From an uncultured Clostridia bacterium (GTDB lineage: Bacteria; Bacillota; Clostridia; Christensenellales; Aristaeellaceae): a stretch of 64,000 nucleotides of DNA. Made by a program: the position numbers and the translations under genes. The notes beneath the pieces are model-generated. The model saw only the letters and a program-made list of their open reading frames with translations, searched no databases and had not been told where the DNA came from. The stretch's first letter is position 1, and every line of letters starts with the position of its first letter. The stretch lies in assembly GCA_947166705.1 (NCBI GenBank), contig CAMVFE010000007.1, positions 1-64,000 of the forward strand, written 5' to 3'. This document shows positions 45,299 through 53,561 of the stretch, piece by piece.

Positions 45299-46675
45299 TC
45301 AGAAAAGCACGCTCAGCGCCTGCATCACCGTATCCACGCCGATGATGCGGACCCCCTCCGGGGATTTGCCGATCCGCCGGGCGTTTTCCCGGGGAACGAT
45401 CAGGGTCGTAAAGCCCAGCCGCGCGCATTCCGCGACCCGGCGCTCGCACTGGGGCACCGGCCGGATTTCTCCCGCCAGGCCGACCTCGCCCATGACGGCG
45501 ATGTCCGCCCCGACGGCCTGATCTTTCAGGCTCGAGACCACCGCGGAGCAGAGGGCCAGGTCCGCGGCGGGCTCGCTGAGCTCCAGGCCGCCGGCCACGT
45601 TGATATAGACATCCTGGTTGTAGGTCCGCTGCCCTGCCCGCTTCTCCAGCACGGCCAGCAGCATGGCGATCCGGCCGGCGTCCGCGCCGTTCACCGTCCG
45701 GCGGGGGGAATTCAGATAGCTCTGGCTGGTCAGCGCCTGCACGTCGCACAGCAGGGGCCGGCTTCCCTCCAGCCCGCAGAAGACGGCGCTGCCGCTGGCG
45801 CCCTGGGCCCGGTGGCTCAGCAGCTCCTCGCTGGGGTTCGGCACGACCTGCATGCCCTTTCCGGTCATGCGGAAGACGCCCAGCTCGTTGACGGAGCCGA
45901 AGCGGTTCTTGACCGCGCGCAGCAGCCGGTAGTCCTGCTGGCGGTCCCCCTCAAAGTACAGCACCACGTCCACCATGTGCTCCAGCATCCGGGGCCCGGC
46001 GATGGCGCCGTCCTTGGTCACGTGGCCGACGACGAACATCGAGGTGCCGGTTTCCTTGCAGATGCGCATCAGCAGGCTCGTGCATTCCCGGATCTGCGAA
46101 ACCGAGCCCGGGGCGGAGGCCATCTCCGGCCGGTACATGGTCTGGATCGAGTCCACCACCGCCGCGTCGGGCTGCAGCTCCCGGATCCGGGCTTCCACCG
46201 CGTCCAGCGCGTTTTCCGCCAGCACCCAGAGCCCGGGGGTGCTGATCTCCAGCCGGCGGGCGCGCAGCCGGATCTGCCGGGCGCTTTCCTCGCCGGAGAT
46301 GTAGAGCACCCGCTTCCCTTCCTCCGCCAGATGGGCGCAGACCTGCAGAAGCAGCGTGCTCTTGCCGATGCCGGGATCCCCGCCGATCAGCATCAGCCCG
46401 CCCTCCACGACGCCGCCGCCCAGCACCCGGTCCAGCTCGCTGATGCCGGTGGAGGAGCGCAGGGTGGAATCCTCCGGGATATCCTTCAGCAGCAGCGGCG
46501 CCGCGCCCGTGCCGGGCCGCTGGTTGGACGCCATCTTCGGAGCGCCTTTTTCCGGCGCGGCGGAGACGCTTTCCTCCAGCGTGTTCCAGGCCCCGCATCC
46601 GGGGCATCTTCCGACCCAGCGCGGCGTTTCATAGCCGCAGGCCGTGCACGCGTAGACCGATTTTACCTTTGCCAT
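45299..46675 (-). CDS. radA: DNA repair protein RadA/Sms
   Basis: Zinc finger YACTACGYETPRWVGRCPGCGAWNT, Walker A GGDPGIGKSTLLLQ, KNRFGSVNELGVF. Confidence 0.96.
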   Translation of the reverse strand: MAKVKSVYACTACGYETPRWVGRCPGCGAWNTLEESVSAAPEKGAPKMASNQRPGTGAAPLLLKDIPEDSTLRSSTGISELDRVLGGGVVEGGLMLIGGDPGIGKSTLLLQVCAHLAEEGKRVLYISGEESARQIRLRARRLEISTPGLWVLAENALDAVEARIRELQPDAAVVDSIQTMYRPEMASAPGSVSQIRECTSLLMRICKETGTSMFVVGHVTKDGAIAGPRMLEHMVDVVLYFEGDRQQDYRLLRAVKNRFGSVNELGVFRMTGKGMQVVPNPSEELLSHRAQGASGSAVFCGLEGSRPLLCDVQALTSQSYLNSPRRTVNGADAGRIAMLLAVLEKRAGQRTYNQDVYINVAGGLELSEPAADLALCSAVVSSLKDQAVGADIAVMGEVGLAGEIRPVPQCERRVAECARLGFTTLIVPRENARRIGKSPEGVRIIGVDTVMQALSVLF

Positions 46676-46798
46676 CCGTTTTTCCCGCTTTCCTCCGGCG
46701 GCAGGGCCGCCTTCCTGTTCGGCAATAATATGTGCTCCGCGCTTCCCCGCCCGCAGCCGGAGCGCGGAGGAGCGGAAAAGAAGCCCCTTCCGCCTCTT

Positions 46799-47914
46799 TC
46801 AGGGGGCGGCGGGCAGCGTAAAGCCCGTCCAGACCGCGCCTTCCCTTTCGTCCCAGGCGCCGGGATCCGTCCCCGTGGACTTCCGCATCTTTTCCAGTAC
46901 CCGTTCCGCGCCGTCCCCCGTCAGGAAACGGGGGGAATAGTTATTGTACCGGCTGTCGCCGGTGATGGAGATGGGATGGAAATGCAGCGCGAGATCCGTC
47001 AGCTCGCCCTCCCGGAAGGTCAGCACCGCCTGCGCCAGCAGGGCGTCGGAGTCCTTCGCGCGGGTCGTGCCGCCGAAAACGCAGTTGCCCAGGCTGTAGA
47101 CCGCGGGAACGCCGTCCACGGTTTCCACGCCCTGCACCACGTGCGGATGGTGGCCGATGATCAGGCAGGAGCCGCAGGCGGCCGCCCGGCGGACGATCTG
47201 CCGCTGATAGCTGTCCGGCGCGGCGTATTCATACTCTGTTCCCGCGTGCATCACCGTGATGACGGCGGCGCAGCCGATGTCCCGCAGCATCCGCGCCTGG
47301 GCGGCGTACTGCCTGTAGCGGTTCCCCGTCAGGGACCAGGAGACGCCCAGGAAGCCGATCTTCAGCCCTTCCTCATTCTGCCAGACCGCCGGCGCGTCCG
47401 TCCCGAACCAGGCGATCCCCGCCCCCTCCAGCGCGGCCTTCGTGTCCGCGTAGCCCGCAGGGCCGTAGTCGTGGGAATGGTTGTTGGCCAGGGTGACGCA
47501 GTCGATGCCGCCGGAGGCCAGGATTTCCGTATAGGCGGAGGGGCCGATGAAATTGTATTCCTTCGGGACCTTCTCCAGCGCCCGGTCGGAGAGCACGCCC
47601 TCCAGGTTGGCGATGGTCAGGTCGTCCTCCCCGGTCAGACGGCGCAGCTCACGGAAGGGGAAATCCGGACCGTTCTCCGCGACGCGGCGGGCGAAGCCCA
47701 GGGCGCTGTTTTTCCGGTTCTCCGGGCCGCCCAGGGTGCAGTCCCCCAGGAAGGTGATGCGCACCTCGCCGGTGTATTCCGAGATCAGGAAATAGGAATC
47801 CGTGTCCGCGCCCTCGGCCAGCGTCCGCCAGGAGCCCGCGCCCCGCGCCGCGGCGGGCAGGCAAAGCAGCGCCGCCAGCGCGGCGGACAGCATCCTTTTC
47901 ACGGCCTTTTCCAT
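46799..47914 (-). CDS. CapA-family (PGA_cap) metallophosphatase-like protein
   Basis: VRITFLGDCTLGG, CVTLANNHSHDYGPAGYADTKAAL, CLIIGHHPHVVQGVE. Start moved to 47914 (MEKAVKRM with signal peptide). Confidence 0.88.
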   Translation of the reverse strand: MEKAVKRMLSAALAALLCLPAAARGAGSWRTLAEGADTDSYFLISEYTGEVRITFLGDCTLGGPENRKNSALGFARRVAENGPDFPFRELRRLTGEDDLTIANLEGVLSDRALEKVPKEYNFIGPSAYTEILASGGIDCVTLANNHSHDYGPAGYADTKAALEGAGIAWFGTDAPAVWQNEEGLKIGFLGVSWSLTGNRYRQYAAQARMLRDIGCAAVITVMHAGTEYEYAAPDSYQRQIVRRAAACGSCLIIGHHPHVVQGVETVDGVPAVYSLGNCVFGGTTRAKDSDALLAQAVLTFREGELTDLALHFHPISITGDSRYNNYSPRFLTGDGAERVLEKMRKSTGTDPGAWDEREGAVWTGFTLPAAP

Positions 47915-48227
47915 ACGCTTCCCTCCCGGTTCTTCCTCCGGATGCCAGTATACCATAAATCCGGGAAGCCCGGGAGGGGACGGCGGAAAAAAGGAGCGGC
48001 AGGACAACGGGCCCCGGGGATGGCGGGAACGGCAGAAAAACAGCGCCGCGGTTGAGAAAATCCCCGGGATGCGGTAAACTGGAGGCGGAGAAAAAGTCCG
48101 GGGCCGGGGCCCGGCCCGGACGGGAAAAACGGGACGGCGAAGGGGCGGCGCTTCGGGGAAGCGCGGGCCGGGACGCGGAAGGCTGTCTGCCGGAAGGGGC
48201 GCCGCCCGGAAAAAGGAGAGAGGGAAT

Positions 48228-49853
48228 ATGGCGGAATCGGGCGCCGCTGCGCGGCGGTTCGGGTGCCCGGCCTGCGGCGGCGGGCTGCGGTACGACATTG
48301 CCTCCGGCGGCATGATCTGCGACCGGTGCGGAACCCGCACCGGGATGGACAGGCTGCCCGCGGAGCCGGAGGAGGATACGCTGGAGGTGACGGAATACCA
48401 CTGCCCCCAGTGCGGAGCCGCGGTCTATTCGACGGACACGGGGGCGACCAGCTTCTGCACTTTCTGCGGGAGCGACGTGGTGCTGACGGGAAAGCTGGCC
48501 CGGACAAAGCGGCCGGCGATGATCGTCCCCTTCTCCGTCACCTGGGAGGCGTGCGAGGCGGCCTACCGGACACATCTGAAGAAATACCTGCTGGCACCGG
48601 CGGCGCTGAAGAAGGCGGAGACCGTCTCCCACTTCCGGCCGGTGTACGTTCCCTTCTGGTCCTACACGGTGGAAGCCCGGGGGCCGGCCCGCCTGAAGGG
48701 GAAAAAGAGCTATACCAAGGGCAATTACCGCTATGACGAGACCTACGACCTGTCCATGGACGCGGTGCTCTCCCAGAAGGGCATCCTGTACGACGCGTCC
48801 ACGGCCTTCGAGGATGAGACGGCGGCGCTGCTGCGGCATACGTCCGAGCAGGCCGTCCCCTTCCATCCGGCCTATCTGAGCGGGTTCTACGCCCAGGCGG
48901 CGGACGTGCCGGCGGAGACCTACCACGCCGAGGCGGGGGCTTCCGCGGTCCGGCACTTCATGGAGCGCGTGAAGGAAAAGAAGGAAATGGATTCCGTCGA
49001 GATGGAGGGCGACATTTCGGAGAACTTCGGCCTGCCGAACGCCCGGTTCGGGGAGCAGCTGGTCATGCTGCCTGTGTGGCTGCTGGCGCACCGCCAGGGG
49101 GACCGGGTGGTGTATACGGCGGTGAACGGCTGCAGTGGCGAGGTGGTCTGCGACGTTCCCGTCAGCGGCTCCCGGATCGCGGGGGCGGAACTGCTGCTGG
49201 CCGCGGCGCTCTTTTTCCTGCTCCAGATGACGATGACCCTCAAGCCGGAGCTGCTGCTGGCGCTGTGCGCCGTGCTGGCGGTGGCGGCGCAGTACCTCTT
49301 CAGCGGCGCGCAGAAGCGGCTTTTCAACCGGCGGACCCGGGCGTTTGAGCCCAGCTTCGGGGAGGAGAAGGCGGAGTTCGCCGGGCCGGCCCAGTCCCGC
49401 CTGGAGCAGCACGACGGCCGGCTGGCCGTCCGGACAAGCGCCCTGGAGAACCTGAAGGGCACGGCCGGGACCATGATGGGCATTCTCGGCGCCATCCTCT
49501 GCGCGGCGATCCTGATCCTGCCGGATTCGGGAATATCCCTGACCTCCGCGAGCCTCCGGACGGTCGCGGCGCTGATCCTGCTGGCGGCGGTGGCGGTGAT
49601 GGCGGTGCATACCTTCCGGCGCCTGCGGAAGCGGGACTCCGGGCCGTCCTGGCCGCGGATCCTGTCCCTGCTGGCCTGCGCGGCGGGGCTGTTCAGCCTG
49701 GCGGCCGGGCAGGCGGAGGACCTGATTTACTACGCCTGCGCCGCGGCGATGCTCGCGGCGTCCGCGGCGGAGCTGGTGATCATCAACCGGGCGCATAACG
49801 AGTACGCGTCCCGCCCGGTGCCCTTCTTCGGGGAAAAGGAGGCGGAGACATGA
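48228..49853 (+). CDS. zinc-ribbon membrane protein
   Basis: Two zinc ribbons (CPACGGGLRYD...CDRCG; CPQCGAAVYSTD...CTFCG), soluble region, several TMs. Confidence 0.8.
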   Translation: MAESGAAARRFGCPACGGGLRYDIASGGMICDRCGTRTGMDRLPAEPEEDTLEVTEYHCPQCGAAVYSTDTGATSFCTFCGSDVVLTGKLARTKRPAMIVPFSVTWEACEAAYRTHLKKYLLAPAALKKAETVSHFRPVYVPFWSYTVEARGPARLKGKKSYTKGNYRYDETYDLSMDAVLSQKGILYDASTAFEDETAALLRHTSEQAVPFHPAYLSGFYAQAADVPAETYHAEAGASAVRHFMERVKEKKEMDSVEMEGDISENFGLPNARFGEQLVMLPVWLLAHRQGDRVVYTAVNGCSGEVVCDVPVSGSRIAGAELLLAAALFFLLQMTMTLKPELLLALCAVLAVAAQYLFSGAQKRLFNRRTRAFEPSFGEEKAEFAGPAQSRLEQHDGRLAVRTSALENLKGTAGTMMGILGAILCAAILILPDSGISLTSASLRTVAALILLAAVAVMAVHTFRRLRKRDSGPSWPRILSLLACAAGLFSLAAGQAEDLIYYACAAAMLAASAAELVIINRAHNEYASRPVPFFGEKEAET

Positions 49854-50629
49854 GAAAAGCGATTCTTCCGGCGCTGCTGTGCCTGCTGCTGATCTGTACG
49901 GCGGGCATCGCGGGAGCGGAAAACCCTCCGGGAAACCTTCCTATCATCCAGGACGACGCGGATCTGCTGACGGCGGAGGAGGAGGCGGCCCTGTACGAAA
50001 GGATGCTGCCCGTCTGCGACTACGGCACGCCCATGTTCTGGACGACCCTCGAGGCCGGGGACTATGAAACCCTGGCGAAAAACTTCTACGTCCGGAAGCT
50101 GGGGGGCGGGGTCAGCGGCACCGTCTTCGTGATCAACATGCGCAGCCGCCAGCTGACCGTGATGTCCGACGGGGCGATCTTCCGCACCGTCACGCGCGCG
50201 GACGCGGAATCCATTACGGACAACGTTTTCCGCCTGGCGGGGCGCGGGGAATACTACGAATGCGCCGCCCGGGTGTTTGACCAGATCGCCGGCATGCTGG
50301 CCGGGGAGAAGATCGCCCGGCCCATGAAGACGGCGAGCAACGCGCTGCTGGCGCTGGTGCTCGCGCTGCTGGGCGTCTACCTGTACATCAGCCGGCGGTA
50401 CGAAACCCGCGCGAAGAACGGCGCGGGGAGCGCGGCGGTGCCCCTCACGGCGGCGGCGGCCGCGGCGGTGACGCTGGTGACCGCGAACAACAAGACCCGG
50501 CTGGTCCAGCGGAAAAGAACCGAAATCAGCTCCGGCTCCGGGTCCGGCGGCAGCCACGGAGGCGGTTTCTCCGGCGGCGGAGGCGGCGGGGGCGGCTTCT
50601 CCGGCGGGGGCGGCAGCCACGGCTTCTGA
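49850..50629 (+). CDS. TPM-domain protein with Gly-rich C-terminus
   Basis: Signal peptide; VQDDADLLTAEEEAALYERM-type TPM region (IIQDDADLLTAEEEAAL), TM, C-terminal GSGGSHGGGFSGGGGGGGGFSGGGGSHGF; ATGA-type overlap with upstream gene. Confidence 0.78.
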   Translation: MRKAILPALLCLLLICTAGIAGAENPPGNLPIIQDDADLLTAEEEAALYERMLPVCDYGTPMFWTTLEAGDYETLAKNFYVRKLGGGVSGTVFVINMRSRQLTVMSDGAIFRTVTRADAESITDNVFRLAGRGEYYECAARVFDQIAGMLAGEKIARPMKTASNALLALVLALLGVYLYISRRYETRAKNGAGSAAVPLTAAAAAAVTLVTANNKTRLVQRKRTEISSGSGSGGSHGGGFSGGGGGGGGFSGGGGSHGF

Positions 50630-50652
50630 GCCCTTCCGGCGGAAAAAGGAAA

Positions 50653-50684
50653 ACGCGCCCGCGGGCATCTGCCCGCGGGCGCGT
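50653..50684. terminator. bidirectional terminator hairpin between convergent genes
   Basis: acgcgcccgcgggc-atct-gcccgcgggcgcgt with A/T-rich flanks. Confidence 0.75.
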
Positions 50685-50702
50685 CGTTTGCGCTCCGGAG
50701 GA

Positions 50703-51695
50703 TTAATCCTCGTGGCTGTTTCCGAACTGCATGATCTCCATGATGTTGTAGCGGTCCATCTGCAGGTGCTTCTCCATGGTCATCGCTTCCTCAATCGGGA
50801 TTTCGACGATGCTGCCCTCCTGCGTGCCGATGATGGTGTTCCCGCGGCCTTCCACGAAAGCCATGACGGCATGGTAGCCCATGCGGGTGGCGGTTTCACG
50901 GTCGCGCCCGGTGGGAGTGCCGCCGCGCTGAATGTGGCCGATGACGGTGATGGTCGGCTTGATGCCCAGCGCTTCCTGGATCTTCGCGCCGACTTCCTGG
51001 GCGTTGCCCGCGCCCTCGGCGACGACGACCATGAAATGGGTGTAGCCGGCCAGCTTGGCGCCGCGGATGCGCTCGATCACGTTCTCCTCAAAGCTTTCCA
51101 CATGCTCGGGAACCAACACGGCGGTCGCGCCGACGGCGGTGCCGACGTACAGGGCGAGGAAGCCGGCGTTGCGGCCCATGACCTCGACCACGGAGCAGCG
51201 CTCATGGGACTGCATGGTGTCGCGCAGCTTGTCGATGCACTCGATGGCGGTGTTGCAGGCGGAGTCGAAGCCGATGGTGTAGTTGGTGCAGCCGACGTCG
51301 TTGTCGATGGTGGCGGGAATGCCGACCACCGGGACGCCCAGGCGGCTCAGCTCCAGCGCGCCGCGGAAGGTACCGTCTCCGCCGATGGCGACGATGCCGT
51401 CCAGGCCGAGCATCTTGCAGGTCGCGACCGCCTTCTGCCGGCCTTCCGGCGTCATGAATTCCATGCTGCGGGCGGTGTAGAGGATCGTGCCGCCGCGGGA
51501 AAGAAGATGGCCCACGCTCGCCCGGGAGAGGGGCAGGAAGTCGCAGTTGATCAGCCCCTGCCATCCCCGGCGGATGCCGATGCACTCGATTCCGTTCGCC
51601 AGCGCGGTGCGCGCCACGGCCCGGACCGCCGCGTTCATGCCAGGCGCGTCGCCGCCGCTGGTCAGAACGCCGATTCTTCTAAACTTTTTTTCCAT
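50703..51695 (-). CDS. pfkA: 6-phosphofructokinase
   Basis: RIGVLTSGGDAPGMNAAVRAV, AIGGDGTFRGALEL, PATIDNDVGCTNYTIGFDSA. Confidence 0.94.
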   Translation of the reverse strand: MEKKFRRIGVLTSGGDAPGMNAAVRAVARTALANGIECIGIRRGWQGLINCDFLPLSRASVGHLLSRGGTILYTARSMEFMTPEGRQKAVATCKMLGLDGIVAIGGDGTFRGALELSRLGVPVVGIPATIDNDVGCTNYTIGFDSACNTAIECIDKLRDTMQSHERCSVVEVMGRNAGFLALYVGTAVGATAVLVPEHVESFEENVIERIRGAKLAGYTHFMVVVAEGAGNAQEVGAKIQEALGIKPTITVIGHIQRGGTPTGRDRETATRMGYHAVMAFVEGRGNTIIGTQEGSIVEIPIEEAMTMEKHLQMDRYNIMEIMQFGNSHED

Positions 51696-51763
51696 TGTTC
51701 ATCCACTCCTTTTCCGTCCTCGTATAGTATGGGAAGGGGCTGTATATCCTTTTTCGGACAAGA

Positions 51764-51793
51764 ATTATAGCACAGGTATTTCCGGGGGATCAA
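51764..51793 (-). promoter_or_regulatory. candidate pfkA promoter
   Basis: Minus strand TTGATC-N18-TATAAT. Confidence 0.5.
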
Positions 51794-51914
51794 GAAAAAG
51801 TTCGCGGGTTTCCGGCGGTTTCCGGCGAGGAGCCGCCGGCTCCGGAAGCGGAGCTCCACGGCCTCCGGGCCGGCGCCCTCAAGGGGTTTTGCGCGTGAGA
51901 CCGCGGCCGGGCGG

Positions 51915-53306
51915 TCAGATGTCCGAAACCACGTTCTGCGCCCAGAAATTGCTGCGCAGCATGAGCAGGCCGATGACCAGCTTCAGCACGTCGATGAACT
52001 GCACACAGAAGTAGATCTGCACGATGTTCAGGTCCGTGAAGCGGGTCAGCAGGAAGGCCAGCAGCACGGTGACCGCCCAGGTATAGACCGCGTCGAACAG
52101 GAAGGTGATGACCGTCTTTCCGCCGGAGCGGATCGTGAAATAGCAGACGTGGGCGAAGGAATGGATGGGCAGGGACAGGCCGGCGATGACCAGCATCCGC
52201 CGGGTCAGGTCCCGGACCTCCGGACCCACGTTGTAGAGCAGCGGGATATAGGGGGAGGCGACGATCATCAGCCCGCCGATGAGGATGTGAAGGACCTCCG
52301 TCAGGAAGATCAGCTTCCGGTCCACGTCCCGGGCCTCCTCCAGCTCGCCCGCGCCCAGCCGCTGGCCGACCATGATGGAGACGGCGCTGCCCATGGCAAA
52401 CATGATGACGCAGAAGAGGTTCCAGGCGGTGCCGGTGATGTTCAGCGCCGCCACGGCGTTCAGCCCCCGGCTGGAGTACAGCTGGTTGATGAAGGTCATG
52501 CCCAGGGACCACAGGATTTCATTGACCAGCAGGGGGATGGCGGTGGGCAGCACGCGGCGGATCAGGGCCATGGGAACGCGGAGGCTGCGGTATACGCCCG
52601 CGACAAAGGGATATCGCGCCGTGTGCCGGTGGGCATGGAGGATGACGATGATCATTTCCACATACCGGGAGATCACCGTGGCGATGGCCGCGCCCTGCAC
52701 GCCCATGGCCGGCGCGCCCAGGTGGCCGAAGATCAGCACCCAGTTCAGGAACAGGTTGGTGGCGATGGCACAGATGCCCGCCACCATGGGGGCCACCGTC
52801 TCCCCGCTTTCCCGCAGGGTGCTGGCGTAGGCCTGCACCAGGACGAAGGGCACCTGGCCCCACAGCATGATCCGGAGATAGGCGTTCCCCTCCCGCAGGG
52901 TCAGGGCCATGTCTCCCCCGTTGCTTTCGCCCTGGAGGAAGCTGCGGATGAAGGCCTCCCCCATCAGGTAGTAGATCAGAATGCCGGCCGCTGCGCAGAG
53001 CAGGGAGAAATGCAGCTTCAGCCGGAAGGAATTGCGCATGCCCGCCATGTCGCCCTTGCCGAAGAACTGGGCGCCGTAGATGCTGATGCCGCTGAGGCCG
53101 CCGAAGATGGCCAGCATCAGGACCGACAGCACGGTGTTGGCGATGGAGGCGGCGGAGATGGCCTCCGTGCCGAGGCTGCCGACCATGACGTTGTCCAGCA
53201 GGGAAACGAAGCTGGAGATAAACTGCTGAACGATGATGGGAATCAGCAGGGTGAGCACGGACCGGTAAAAGGCCCGGGTGCCGATCATACGCTTGAACAC
53301 GGACAT
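51915..53306 (-). CDS. MATE-family efflux transporter
   Basis: 12-TM protein; VLTLLIPIIVQQFISSFVSLLDNVMVGSLGTEAISAASIANTV. Start moved to MSVFKRM at 53306. Confidence 0.92.
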   Translation of the reverse strand: MSVFKRMIGTRAFYRSVLTLLIPIIVQQFISSFVSLLDNVMVGSLGTEAISAASIANTVLSVLMLAIFGGLSGISIYGAQFFGKGDMAGMRNSFRLKLHFSLLCAAAGILIYYLMGEAFIRSFLQGESNGGDMALTLREGNAYLRIMLWGQVPFVLVQAYASTLRESGETVAPMVAGICAIATNLFLNWVLIFGHLGAPAMGVQGAAIATVISRYVEMIIVILHAHRHTARYPFVAGVYRSLRVPMALIRRVLPTAIPLLVNEILWSLGMTFINQLYSSRGLNAVAALNITGTAWNLFCVIMFAMGSAVSIMVGQRLGAGELEEARDVDRKLIFLTEVLHILIGGLMIVASPYIPLLYNVGPEVRDLTRRMLVIAGLSLPIHSFAHVCYFTIRSGGKTVITFLFDAVYTWAVTVLLAFLLTRFTDLNIVQIYFCVQFIDVLKLVIGLLMLRSNFWAQNVVSDI

Positions 53307-53333
53307 TTCCTCCCAGAGGCAGAGTATGCGCCT

Positions 53334-53361
53334 ATTATACCGGAAAGGCACCGAAAATCAA
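53334..53361 (-). promoter_or_regulatory. candidate promoter for MATE gene
   Basis: Minus strand TTGATT-N16-TATAAT. Confidence 0.5.
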
Positions 53362-53450
53362 GGGATAGCGGGAGGAAGAGGCGGCGGCTGCGTTAAAAAG
53401 CGGGGCCAGTCGGGGCGCCTGAGGGCAGCCATGAGGGACAAATACCCGCA

Positions 53451-53480
53451 GGCGGGCAGATGAAAAATGCCCGCCTTTTC
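53451..53480 (+). terminator. terminator-like hairpin upstream of ppk promoter
   Basis: ggcgggca-N9-tgcccgcc followed by TTTTCTT. Confidence 0.6.
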
Positions 53481-53509
53481 TTGTCCGCGGCGTGCGGGTG
53501 TGATATCAT
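53481..53509 (+). promoter_or_regulatory. candidate ppk promoter
   Basis: TTGTCC-N17-TATCAT. Confidence 0.5.
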
Positions 53510-53561
53510 AGGAAAAAGAGGCCACGCGCGGGACGCGGGGATAAAAAGGAAGGAATAACAG

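Noticed and set aside
45812-48055. 747-aa + strand ORF antisense to radA/capA
   Set aside because: Spans two unrelated minus-strand genes with clear motifs; composition artefact.
47649-49796. 715-aa minus ORF antisense to zinc-ribbon gene
   Set aside because: Artefact of GC-rich coding strand; no domain support.
50524-50626. GC-rich repeat-like stretch
   Set aside because: Simply encodes the Gly/Ser-rich tail of the TPM protein.
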